50,586 bases of DNA from Thalassobacillus sp043497085. GTDB lineage: Bacteria; Bacillota; Bacilli; Bacillales; Halobacillaceae. Position 1 is the first letter of the stretch. Each line of letters opens with the position of its first letter. The position numbers were made by a program, and so were the translations under genes. The stretch lies in NCBI GenBank assembly GCA_043497085.1, contig JBIEKI010000024.1; one strand, written 5' to 3'. Positions 1-7,508 of this stretch are shown in pieces. A model generated the notes under the pieces. That model saw only the letters and a list, made by a program, of their open reading frames with translations, was not told the origin of the DNA and did no database searches.

Positions 1-153
1 TCCATAAAAGTAAAGTTTGACTTGCTCATGTTTGCACTCGAAAGTGCGTTGTTTCATTTCCTCATATAATGAAGAAATTGAATTGACGTACTGGTTGGTT
101 CGTTCAGTTTTCAAAGATCAAATTGTTTCGCCGCTCAAATTGGCGACTTAATT
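1..153 (-). other. rRNA operon leader, upstream of a 16S gene
   Basis: Transcribed leader of an rRNA operon whose 16S gene would start just beyond position 1. Read on the minus strand it contains CTTTGAAAACTGAAC (about 104-118), the boxA/processing-type motif usual in Bacillaceae pre-16S leaders. It ends in TTTTATGGA, the sequence that normally abuts the first bases of 16S. No 16S bases are seen, so the gene itself is inferred. In B. subtilis an rRNA operon (rrnJ) also follows lysS. Confidence 0.8.
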
Positions 154-182
154 AATATACCATGTTGTTGTTTTGATGTCAA
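154..182 (-). promoter_or_regulatory. rRNA operon promoter (P2-like, SigA)
   Basis: On the minus strand, TTGACA (177-182), a 17-bp spacer and TATATT (154-159): a near-consensus SigA promoter directed at the 16S leader. A weaker upstream P1-like candidate may lie around 230-265 (TTGATT with TAAATT), but it is not convincing. Confidence 0.85.
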
Positions 183-404
183 CAACTTTTCGTGAATATT
201 TTTTGCCTCGGTTGCTTGCTCTCTTAACGCAACGTTTAATAATTTATCATGGTTCCAGAAATCAATCAAGGGGAAATTAAAATATAAATTAATTCTGATT
301 ATTTAAAGTTACTTTCAGTATTAAAGAGCTGGCTTAGTTGCGTTTCTCATCCCTTTGATTCTGCTCGCCACGCAACCAATTCAACAACCCTGGATAAATG
401 GTTG

Positions 405-458
405 TAAACATAAAGAAGGACTCCGGTCAGTAATCAGCCAGAGTCCTTCTTTATCACA
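405..458 (-). terminator. lysS terminator
   Basis: An almost perfect inverted repeat: AAAGAAGGACTC pairs with GAGTCCTTCTTT, extended by two G-C pairs and one G-U, followed on the minus strand by TATGTTT. It lies directly after the lysS stop and ahead of the rRNA promoter. The stretch 183-404 holds nothing else I can support. Confidence 0.85.
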
Positions 459-460
459 TT

Positions 461-1945
461 CTATTCACGATTTCTCATTTGTGGAAACAGTAATACGTCA
501 CGGATTGACGGTGAGTTGGTCAATAACATAACAAGACGATCGATCCCGATACCCAATCCGCCTGTCGGTGGCATCCCATATTCCAGAGATTCTAAAAAGT
601 CTTCATCCATCATATGTGCCTCATCGTTACCTTGCTCTCTTTCTTTCAATTGTCCCTCAAACCGTTCACGTTGATCAATTGGATCATTTAACTCAGAGAA
701 AGCATTTGCATGTTCACGGCCTACGATGAATAACTCAAAACGATCTGTGAAACGAGGATCTTCTGGATTCTTTTTAGCGAGTGGAGAGATTTCAATCGGA
801 TGACCATACACAAATGTAGGCTGAATCAATTTTTCTTCGACCCGCTGTTCGAAGAATTCATTCAAAATGTGTCCAAAGGTCATAGTTTCGTTAATTTCAA
901 TCCCATGCTCTTTGGCCAAAGCCTTCGCTTCTTCATCACTCATCTCTTTCCAAAAATCTACACCAGTATACTCTTTAACTAAGTCTGCCATATGGCGGCG
1001 ATCCCATTTTGGCTCCAAATCAACCTCTACTTCTCCATAAGCAACTTTTGTGGTACCAAGTACATCTTTAGCGATATGGGCCACTAGATTTTCCGTCAAG
1101 TCCATAACATCATGGAAATCTGCATAAGCCTCATAAAGTTCAAGCATTGTGAACTCTGGATTATGGCGGGTAGAAACTCCTTCATTTCGGAAAACTCGTC
1201 CTATTTCATATACTTTTTCAAGTCCACCCACAATCAAACGCTTCAAGTGAAGTTCGATAGCAATTCGCATGTATAAAGGAATATCAAGCGCATTATGATG
1301 GGTAATGAAAGGTCGTGCAGATGCCCCGCCTGGAATTCCATGCATCATTGGTGTTTCTACTTCAAGGAAGCCAAGCCCATCCAGGTAGCGACGCATCGAT
1401 TGGATAATCTTACTTCGCAAAACAAAGGTATCCCGGCTGTCCGGATTTGTAATCAAATCAAGATAACGCTGACGATAGCGTTGTTCTACATCTTTTAAGC
1501 CATGGAATTTCTCTGGAAGCGGGCGCAATGATTTCGTAAGCATCGTGAATTCATCTGCTTTGACCGACAATTCCCCAACCTTTGTTTTGAACACCGTGCC
1601 TGTAACACCGACAATATCACCCATATCTGCTGTGTTGAAAAGCTCATAAGCATCTTCGCCTACCCGATCTTTCCTTACATAAATTTGAATTTGACCGCTC
1701 AAATCCTGGATATGGGCAAAACCAGCTTTCCCTTTCCCACGCTTCGTCATAATTCGTCCAGCAATGGTTGTGGTGATCTCCTTTTCTTCCAGTTCCTCTT
1801 TAGTGAAAGATTCGTATTGATCTTTCAAATCCTCAGCTACATGAGTCCGCACAAACTTGTCCCCGAAAGGGTCCAGACCTTTTTCTCGATAAGAATCCAA
1901 CTTTTCTCTCCGCACCCGCATGAGATCATTTAATTCTTCTGTCAC
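461..1945 (-). CDS. lysS: Lysyl-tRNA synthetase, class II
   Basis: Charges tRNA-Lys with lysine in the cytoplasm. The 494-residue protein has the N-terminal OB-fold anticodon-binding domain (about 50-150) followed by the class II catalytic core. Class II motif 2 includes RVFRNEG and motif 3 GGLGIGIDRL near the C-terminus. The reading frame extends upstream to a TTG at 1984, but GTG at 1945 has GGAG eight bases ahead and matches where the family begins. It is the last gene before the rRNA operon, as in B. subtilis. A terminator at 2036-2070 separates it from the fol genes, so it probably has its own promoter in 1946-2035, where I see no strong one. I see no T-box leader. dusB, usually next to it, is absent. 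Confidence 0.97.
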   Translation of the reverse strand: MTEELNDLMRVRREKLDSYREKGLDPFGDKFVRTHVAEDLKDQYESFTKEELEEKEITTTIAGRIMTKRGKGKAGFAHIQDLSGQIQIYVRKDRVGEDAYELFNTADMGDIVGVTGTVFKTKVGELSVKADEFTMLTKSLRPLPEKFHGLKDVEQRYRQRYLDLITNPDSRDTFVLRSKIIQSMRRYLDGLGFLEVETPMMHGIPGGASARPFITHHNALDIPLYMRIAIELHLKRLIVGGLEKVYEIGRVFRNEGVSTRHNPEFTMLELYEAYADFHDVMDLTENLVAHIAKDVLGTTKVAYGEVEVDLEPKWDRRHMADLVKEYTGVDFWKEMSDEEAKALAKEHGIEINETMTFGHILNEFFEQRVEEKLIQPTFVYGHPIEISPLAKKNPEDPRFTDRFELFIVGREHANAFSELNDPIDQRERFEGQLKEREQGNDEAHMMDEDFLESLEYGMPPTGGLGIGIDRLVMLLTNSPSIRDVLLFPQMRNRE

Positions 1946-2035
1946 TACAATCACTCCATTTCCTATCTGGTGTAGATATAACAACGCCCTTCTCAGGCTG
2001 CCATTTGGCTACTATCTGAAAATGTTACGTTCTTC

Positions 2036-2070
2036 CATATAAAAACTGCCAGTATGACAACTGGCAGTAT
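2036..2070 (-). terminator. Terminator of the fol-yazB operon
   Basis: A 9-bp perfect stem (ACTGCCAGT with ACTGGCAGT, 2045-2053/2060-2068), a 6-nt loop, then TTTTTATAT on the minus strand. Confidence 0.85.
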
Positions 2071-2165
2071 TACAGCTAAGATTTAGTATAGAAAAGACTT
2101 AATAAAGTGTCAACGTAAAGCCTCAGGACAATTTCACGCGTGCTACCAGCTCATTTGCAAGTATC

Positions 2166-2408
2166 TTAGACATATAAATCCCTCTCTTGGCTGTTAGTCA
2201 CGCGACTATTAGCAGTAATTTCTTCTAAAGGGACATCAAGCGTTTCAGCAATCAATTCGAGGGTAGCGTGTGTTGGTTGTCGTACGCCGCGCTCCAATTC
2301 TCCAAGCACCGATACGGACATATTCAGTTTTTTGGAAAAGTCCACCTGGGTCATGCCCTTTAGTTTTCTGAATCCTTTTATTCTTCTTCCCCATTGGTTG
2401 TCTGCCAT
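2166..2408 (-). CDS. yazB: Small XRE-type helix-turn-helix protein (YazB-like)
   Basis: An 80-residue protein that is almost entirely one Cro/C1-type HTH domain (about residues 8-62: GRRIKGFRKLKGMTQVDFSK, then a recognition-helix region ending LGELERG). It probably binds DNA; its targets are unknown even in B. subtilis. ATG at 2408 has AGGAG seven bases upstream. It overlaps the end of folK by 31 bp in another frame, so translation is likely coupled. In B. subtilis yazB also follows folK and precedes dusB-lysS. Here dusB is absent and a terminator follows at 2036-2070. Confidence 0.85.
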   Translation of the reverse strand: MADNQWGRRIKGFRKLKGMTQVDFSKKLNMSVSVLGELERGVRQPTHATLELIAETLDVPLEEITANSRVTNSQERDLYV

Positions 2409-2893
2409 GGAACTACTCCTTTTGTTTCATCCTCAGGTATTTTATTTAAAACAGCATTAACTGTCATGTTAAGAGCGGGTATATAGGCATCAGGATTGAT
2501 TTCCGCCAGCGGTACCATCACAAATGCACGTTCATGCATATGAGGATGCGGTACAATCAGACGCTCTGATACAATATTTTCTTGATTGTAGAGTAATATG
2601 TCAAGGTCTATTGTTCGAGGACCCCACTTAATATCCCTTTTTCTTCCTAATTCCTTCTCGATGGACTGGCATACGTCGAGAAGATCAACCGCTCTGAGTG
2701 TTGTCTCGATTTCGACCACCATATTTAAAAAGTCGCTTTGAGCTGTATATCCCACAGGAATCGTTTCATATATGGCAGAAGATTGAGTTACATTTATTTC
2801 CGCGTGTTTCTTGAGTTCAGCTATCGCTTCATCCAAATAGTGCATTCTCGGTTCAATATTAGAACCCAAGGCAATATATACCTTATTCTTCAT
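2378..2893 (-). CDS. folK: 6-hydroxymethyl-7,8-dihydropterin pyrophosphokinase
   Basis: Transfers pyrophosphate from ATP to 6-hydroxymethyl-dihydropterin, making the substrate of FolP in folate synthesis. The 171 residues show ALGSNIEPR at the N-terminus, the central FLNMVVEIET strand, and the signature RDIKWGPRTIDLDILLY, which carries the metal-binding DxD and catalytic Arg. The family is usually about 160-170 residues, so it is full length. The folB stop TGA directly abuts its ATG (TGAATG), with GGAG ten bases upstream, so translation is tightly coupled. The 3' end overlaps yazB. Confidence 0.96.
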   Translation of the reverse strand: MKNKVYIALGSNIEPRMHYLDEAIAELKKHAEINVTQSSAIYETIPVGYTAQSDFLNMVVEIETTLRAVDLLDVCQSIEKELGRKRDIKWGPRTIDLDILLYNQENIVSERLIVPHPHMHERAFVMVPLAEINPDAYIPALNMTVNAVLNKIPEDETKGVVPWQTTNGEEE

Positions 2894-3256
2894 TCAACCA
2901 CGGCTCCTGTATATCTCGATCGCCACCGATTGATAATGTCCCGGAATCGGTGGGTCCGGCTTAGTTACCTTAACCCGGCAGCCTCCCAGTTTTGAAAATG
3001 CAGCTAGTAAGTCGTCTGCCACGTTTTCCGCAATAGCCTCTACCAGATTTTTGGCTTCTCCTTCTACTACTGACTTGGTGACTTGATAAATTTCACCGTA
3101 ATCGATGGATGCATTCATATCATCTGTTTTTCCCGCTTCTTCCAAATCTACATCCAGCTCCAAATCTACATAAAAGCGCTGGCCAAGTTTATTTTCTTCC
3201 GGAAAAAGCCCATGGTATCCATAGAACTCCATTTTATTTACATATATTTTATCCAT
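2894..3256 (-). CDS. folB: Dihydroneopterin aldolase
   Basis: Cleaves dihydroneopterin to 6-hydroxymethyl-dihydropterin and glycolaldehyde, the step before FolK. The 120 residues contain EFYGYHGLFPEE near the N-terminus, SIDYG, a catalytic-Lys region VKVTKPDPPIPGHY, and LVEAIAEN. Two in-frame ATGs lie 6 bp apart. The second (3256) has GGAG at the ideal distance and matches the family start MDKIYV, so I chose it over 3262. It sits 2 bp after the folP stop and touches folK, in a compact folP-folB-folK-yazB operon. Confidence 0.95.
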   Translation of the reverse strand: MDKIYVNKMEFYGYHGLFPEENKLGQRFYVDLELDVDLEEAGKTDDMNASIDYGEIYQVTKSVVEGEAKNLVEAIAENVADDLLAAFSKLGGCRVKVTKPDPPIPGHYQSVAIEIYRSRG

Positions 3257-3258
3257 AC

Positions 3259-4083
3259 TCATTCTCCTTTACCAAGCATAGCGTCCATCATTTTCACCAT
3301 GCGTACAACTGGTTTGACATCATGAACCCTTACCATATGAGCACCTTTTGATATACCGAGGCAAACAGTTGCACCGGTCCCTTCCATACGCTCTTCAGCA
3401 GGAAGGTCAAGGATCTGTCCGATAAACCTTTTTCGGGATGTGGCCAAAAGGAGAGGATAGTTTAAGTCCTGAAAGGCTTCCAGGTGACGCATGACAATCA
3501 GATTGTCCTCATGATCTTTGGCAAAACCGATGCCGGGATCCAGGATGATGTTTTCATCGCGGACACCAGCCTGTCTGGCGATGGCTATACTTTCATGCAA
3601 GTCTTGAATCATATCTTCAATCAAATTCCGGTAATTTTTATTAGTCCGGTTATGCATCAGTATAATTGGGACATCCAGACTTGCTGCTACACCAGCCATA
3701 TGCTCATCTTTTTTAGCACCCCAGACATCATTGATAATGTCTGCTCCGGCTTCGATTGCCTGACGGGCAACTTCCGCTTTATAAGTATCTATAGAAATCG
3801 GGATAGAAAGGGACGCCGAAAGTTTTTCGATCACCGGGAGCACCCGTTGAAGCTCTTCTTCTTCCGAGACAGGTTCATGTCCAGGGCGGGTGGATTCTCC
3901 GCCAACATCGATAATGTCAGCACCGTCTGCTTCCATTGCTTCCGCTTGTTCTACCGCTTTCTCTAAATCAACAAACTTTCCGCCATCCGAGAAAGAATCA
4001 GGGGTGACGTTCAATATTCCCATTACTAATGACTTTTCATCTAAATCATATACTCGCTTCTTGGTAGTCAATGTAAATCCCAT
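3259..4083 (-). CDS. folP: Dihydropteroate synthase
   Basis: Condenses p-aminobenzoate with hydroxymethyl-dihydropterin pyrophosphate; it is the sulfonamide target. The 274 residues carry the TIM-barrel signatures GILNVTPDSFSDGG, DIIDVGGESTRPG, SIDTYKAEVA, INDVWG, LDPGIGFAK and ATSRKRF. ATG at 4083 has GAGG eight bases upstream; an upstream TTG at 4107 is less likely. It leads the fol operon. In B. subtilis it is preceded by pabB-pabA-pabC (the PABA branch), which are missing here. A weak SigA-like -10 (TAAAAT) lies about 50 bp upstream on the minus strand, so folP probably begins its own transcript. Confidence 0.96.
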   Translation of the reverse strand: MGFTLTTKKRVYDLDEKSLVMGILNVTPDSFSDGGKFVDLEKAVEQAEAMEADGADIIDVGGESTRPGHEPVSEEEELQRVLPVIEKLSASLSIPISIDTYKAEVARQAIEAGADIINDVWGAKKDEHMAGVAASLDVPIILMHNRTNKNYRNLIEDMIQDLHESIAIARQAGVRDENIILDPGIGFAKDHEDNLIVMRHLEAFQDLNYPLLLATSRKRFIGQILDLPAEERMEGTGATVCLGISKGAHMVRVHDVKPVVRMVKMMDAMLGKGE

Positions 4084-4166
4084 CGTTATATCCTCATTTC
4101 CGCACAATATATTCCTCGTCTATTTTACACTATTTGAAGAATGAATTCATTGCTCAGAAAAGAACA

Positions 4167-4403
4167 AAAGCGCAAGCGCCTTGCTAGTAAGGACGTTCGA
4201 CTAAAAACGGCACGTCCTCAAAAAAGACTTTGTCTTTTTCTGCGAAGTACATTCTAAGAAGTAGTTCTAGTGTGCCAACGTCGAACTGACCTGCATCCTC
4301 GAAAAAGAAAACCGCTTTTTCTTCGTGCGATGTAATTCTAAGAAGCTTTCCTTGTCCTGCAGGCCTCCGACAAGCTTAAGCCAAGCCTCGCCGTGACGCT
4401 TTT
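4167..4403. repeat. Structured intergenic repeat with duplicated module
   Basis: A non-coding element bounded by AAAAGCG and CGCTTTT in inverted orientation. Inside are ACGTTCGAC and GTCGAAC arms and two diverged direct copies (about 4217-4265 and 4296-4340) of a module running from CRTCCTCRAAAAAGA to ATTCTAAGAAG. The start AAAAGCGCAAGCGC recurs in shortened form at 28261. It lies where pabBAC would be. It resembles dispersed intergenic repeats I know from Bacillaceae, but I cannot name a family. Confidence 0.6.
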
Positions 4404-4411
4404 TGTAATAC

Positions 4412-4495
4412 AGACTAACTTTATTAGAGGATCAAAGTATAAGAAAAACTAAGGCTTTTGCCATTAGGAATCGGCGATAAGCCAAGTTTTTCTAA
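4412..4495 (-). repeat. Dispersed repeat, copy A (TTAGAAAAACTTGG family)
   Basis: On the minus strand it begins TTAGAAAAACTTGGCTTATC and continues through TTTCTTATACTTTGATCC to AAAGTTAGTC. Homologous to 18698-18770 and 39820-39908. Its head contains the stem ACTTGGC..GCC. A further repeat-like stretch (4508-4555, GACTTAAGACCTCGAGGGGG) resembles 28335-28375. Confidence 0.65.
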
Positions 4496-4579
4496 TCACA
4501 GAGAGGATTGACTTAAGACCTCGAGGGGGTAGGCGCTGGAGCAGGATGCAACCCGCCGCGAAATGGTATTCCCAGAAAT

Positions 4580-4618
4580 CAAAAAAAGAGCTGTGCCACT
4601 TCTGTTTGTGACACAGCC
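4580..4618 (-). terminator. cysK terminator
   Basis: A 10-bp stem (GCTGTGTCAC with GTGGCACAGC, one G-U) and 8-nt loop, then a run of seven T on the minus strand just after the cysK stop. Confidence 0.85.
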
Positions 4619-4626
4619 CCCTGCTA

Positions 4627-5556
4627 TTATTGCTCATCTTCAAATTGATAGAGTGGTGTGGAAAGATATCTTTCCCCATTACTTGGAAGAATTGCGAGTA
4701 CTTTTTTTCCTTTTCCTAACTCCTTGGCTACTTTCTTAGCAGCGTGAATGGCTGCTCCAGAAGAAACTCCTCCTAAGATGCCATCTTTACGTGCCGCTTC
4801 CCTGGCAGCCTCATAAGCTTCATCATTCGAAACCTGAAGCACTTCATCATAGATATCCGTCTCCAGGATGCTGGGAATAAACCCTGCACCGATTCCCTGA
4901 ATTTTGTGGGGGCCAGGTTGACCACCGGATAATACAGGGGAAGCTTCCGGTTCTACGGCATAAATTTTGATATCTTTATAATGATTTTTTAATACTTTGC
5001 CCGCACCGGTTATTGTACCACCGGTTCCGATTCCAGATATGAATGCATCTAATTGATCACCCATTTGCTCGACAATCTCTGGCCCTGTTGTTTTTTCATG
5101 GATGTCAGGGTTTGCGGGGTTATTGAATTGCTGGGGCATGAAGTAGCCATGCTCCTTTTTCAGTTCTTCTGCTTTTTGAATCGCACCTTTCATACCATCC
5201 GCCCCCGGTGTAAGCACTAAGTCGGCACCGTAGGCTCGCAACAGGTTACGTCGTTCCTGACTCATTGTGTCTGGCATGACCAAAACCGTTTTATACCCTT
5301 TTGCTGCCGCAATCATTGCCAGGCCAATACCCGTGTTTCCGCTTGTCGGTTCCACAATCGTATCGCCTTCCTTCAACTGACCATTTTCTTCGCCAGCCTC
5401 AATCATCGCGAGAGCAATACGATCTTTTACGGAGCTCCCTGGATTCATAAATTCAAGCTTCAAGTATATATCTGCACTATTTTCGTCCAAGCCGCCATTC
5501 AGCTTGACGACGGGCGTATTCCCTACAAGCTCACTGACATTTTTAGCAATTCTCAT
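4627..5556 (-). CDS. cysK: Cysteine synthase A (O-acetylserine thiol-lyase)
   Basis: PLP enzyme making cysteine from O-acetylserine and sulfide. The 309 residues show the PLP lysine in PGSSVKDR (K44), the substrate loop TSGNTG (71-76), the phosphate-binding GIGTGGT and a C-terminal PSNGERYLST. ATG at 5556 has AGGAG seven bases upstream; upstream in-frame codons lie in the promoter and are rejected. It is transcribed alone, with a strong promoter at 5600-5628 and a terminator at 4580-4618. The B. subtilis orthologue is repressed by CymR. An AT-rich stretch between the -10 and the start could hold such an operator, but I cannot confirm it. pabB on one side and yacD on the other, neighbours in B. 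subtilis, are absent. Confidence 0.96.
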   Translation of the reverse strand: MRIAKNVSELVGNTPVVKLNGGLDENSADIYLKLEFMNPGSSVKDRIALAMIEAGEENGQLKEGDTIVEPTSGNTGIGLAMIAAAKGYKTVLVMPDTMSQERRNLLRAYGADLVLTPGADGMKGAIQKAEELKKEHGYFMPQQFNNPANPDIHEKTTGPEIVEQMGDQLDAFISGIGTGGTITGAGKVLKNHYKDIKIYAVEPEASPVLSGGQPGPHKIQGIGAGFIPSILETDIYDEVLQVSNDEAYEAAREAARKDGILGGVSSGAAIHAAKKVAKELGKGKKVLAILPSNGERYLSTPLYQFEDEQ

Positions 5557-5599
5557 TATCTCACTCCTAATACCAAGTATTTTTATAGGATTTATTAAT

Positions 5600-5628
5600 A
5601 ATGTACGCAAAACCCTTTAAAATGTCAA
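5600..5628 (-). promoter_or_regulatory. cysK SigA promoter
   Basis: Minus strand: TTGACA (5623-5628), 17-bp spacer, TACATT (5600-5605), about 45 bp before the cysK ATG. Confidence 0.8.
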
Positions 5629-5645
5629 ACAATTTGAAGAAATTT

Positions 5646-6536
5646 TTAATTATCTCCATCTTTATTGCCGGACTGCATTTCCTTCAAGTCTTTCACATTG
5701 AAATGGTAAGCTTCATTGCAAAAATGACATTTTGCTTCTGCGCCATGATCTTCTTCAATCATGGTTTGAAGTTCTGCGTCGTCAAGGCTGGACAAAGCAA
5801 CTTCAACACGTTCCCTTGAACAGCGGCACTTAAACTGTACGGGGACACGGTCGAGAATATGCAATGTTTCTTCTCCTAATAGTCTATTCAAAATCTCCTC
5901 CGGTGTATTACCTTCCCGGATCAGGCTGGAGATAGGTGGTATTTCAGTCAGCCTTTTTTCGATGGTACTGATTGTTTCATCATCCGCTCCAGGCATCATT
6001 TGAATAATGAATCCACCGGCAGCAAGAATAGAATGATCGGTATTAACCAGCACCCCGGCACCTACAGCGGAAGGAACCTGTTCGGAATTTGCAAAGTAAT
6101 AAGTAAAGTCTTCACTAACTTCTCCTGAAACAATCGGAACCTGACCGGTGAAGTGATCTTTCATCCCTAAATCCTTAACAACACTTAAAGTACCCTCTGT
6201 ACCTACTGCGCGGGCGACATCCAATTTCCCTTTTTCATTCAAGTCAAAATCGACATGAGGGTTCTTTACATACCCCCTGACATTGCCATGTGCGTCAGCA
6301 TCTACAATTACTGCTCCGATTGGTCCATTCCCTTCAAGTTTGATGGTAAGTTTATCTTCTCCTTTGAGCATGGTCCCCATCATTGCACTAATTGTCAATG
6401 TCCGGCCCAGGGCAGCTGAAGTGGTCGCCCATGTATCCTGGCGGCGGCGTGCTTCCTCAACTGTCTCTGTAGATTGAATTGCGTAAGCACGGACCTTCCC
6501 TTCATAAGCAGTAGCACGAATTAAATAGTCTGCCAT
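5646..6536 (-). CDS. hslO: Redox-regulated chaperone Hsp33
   Basis: Holdase that protects unfolding proteins when oxidised. The 296 residues contain the N-terminal chaperone domain and a C-terminal zinc redox switch with Cys237, Cys239, Cys270 and Cys273 (CxC and CxxC), the four-cysteine set typical of Hsp33. ATG at 6536 is preceded by AGGAG and lies 6 bp after coaX, so the two are cotranscribed. In B. subtilis a PrsA-like peptidyl-prolyl isomerase (yacD) follows; it is absent here and cysK comes next with its own promoter. Confidence 0.95.
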   Translation of the reverse strand: MADYLIRATAYEGKVRAYAIQSTETVEEARRRQDTWATTSAALGRTLTISAMMGTMLKGEDKLTIKLEGNGPIGAVIVDADAHGNVRGYVKNPHVDFDLNEKGKLDVARAVGTEGTLSVVKDLGMKDHFTGQVPIVSGEVSEDFTYYFANSEQVPSAVGAGVLVNTDHSILAAGGFIIQMMPGADDETISTIEKRLTEIPPISSLIREGNTPEEILNRLLGEETLHILDRVPVQFKCRCSRERVEVALSSLDDAELQTMIEEDHGAEAKCHFCNEAYHFNVKDLKEMQSGNKDGDN

Positions 6537-6542
6537 CTATCA

Positions 6543-7334
6543 TCATTCTCCTTTAAATTCTTTTTTTTCTTTATTTCTTTGATATATCGTATAGAGACCC
6601 TTCAAGGTCAAATAGGGGTCCACGACATCAATTGTCCTGGATTCATCCGCAATCAATCCGGCTAATCCTCCGGTAGCGATAACCTTAGGATTAGATGGAG
6701 CAGTCTCTTTCATTCTTCTCACAACTTCATCCACTTGTCCGACATAACCGAAGAAAACACCGGATTGCATCGCCTCTACGGTACTTTGCCCGACTACCTG
6801 ACCTGGGTTTTTTATCTCGATCTTAGGAAGTTTGGCCGCTTTAGCATAGAGAGCTTCCATAGACACATTGATCCCAGGAGCTATTACACCCCCGAAGTAC
6901 TCTTCTTTTTCATTGATATAACAATAAGTAGTAGCTGTACCGAAATCGATGATTACAAGAGGAGCGGTATGTTCTTGCAATGCACCAACTGCGTTGACAA
7001 TCCGGTCGGCTCCAATTTCTTTAGGGTTCGGATAGGCCATTGCCAATCCTTCATCTACTTCTTCCGCGCCAATGATCATCGGCTTTTTTTCAAAATAAAC
7101 ACGGGACATGCGCTCTAAAGCGAACATGATGGGTGGTACTACGGAAGAAATAATTACGCCATCAATGTCTGAAAATGCTAACCCTTCATGATCCAGCAAT
7201 GATTTAATCAACATACCGAATTCATCTTCTGTTTTATATCTATCCGTTTTAATGCGCCACTGATACTTCAATTTATCTGCTTCAAAAACACCAAGTACGG
7301 TGTTTGTATTCCCCACATCTAACACAAATATCAT
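6543..7334 (-). CDS. coaX: Type III pantothenate kinase
   Basis: Phosphorylates pantothenate, the first step of coenzyme A synthesis; the CoaX type resists CoA feedback. The 263-residue ASKHA-fold protein has DVGNTNTV (phosphate 1), GADRIVNA and IDFGTATTY (catalytic Asp region). It starts a coaX-hslO unit after the ftsH terminator. An extended -10 (TGTTATGAT on the minus strand, -10 at 7373-7378) with a poor -35 may be its promoter. Confidence 0.95.
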   Translation of the reverse strand: MIFVLDVGNTNTVLGVFEADKLKYQWRIKTDRYKTEDEFGMLIKSLLDHEGLAFSDIDGVIISSVVPPIMFALERMSRVYFEKKPMIIGAEEVDEGLAMAYPNPKEIGADRIVNAVGALQEHTAPLVIIDFGTATTYCYINEKEEYFGGVIAPGINVSMEALYAKAAKLPKIEIKNPGQVVGQSTVEAMQSGVFFGYVGQVDEVVRRMKETAPSNPKVIATGGLAGLIADESRTIDVVDPYLTLKGLYTIYQRNKEKKEFKGE

Positions 7335-7459
7335 GACCTGACCCCACTTTATAAATCTTTTTTTGCGATTTCATCATAACACACTACTTATTCATGCTTT
7401 ATGATATATTTTCCTGCCAACCCAAAGCAAGGCCAAAGGCTTATCGTTAAAAATAACGA

Positions 7460-7497
7460 AACAAAAAAAGTCACGCTGCATTGGTACAGCGTGACGT
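7460..7497 (-). terminator. ftsH terminator
   Basis: 9-bp perfect stem (GTCACGCTG with CAGCGTGAC, 7470-7478/7487-7495), 8-nt loop, seven T on the minus strand. Confidence 0.9.
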
Positions 7498-7508
7498 AAA
7501 TATAATAG

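Noticed and set aside
1946..2035. T-box leader for lysS
   Set aside because: Too short and lacking the conserved T-box antiterminator sequence; only a small TATCT/AGATA hairpin is seen.
4464..4679. Minus-strand frame of 71 codons before the cysK end
   Set aside because: It spans the cysK terminator and repeat copy A, with no start signals.
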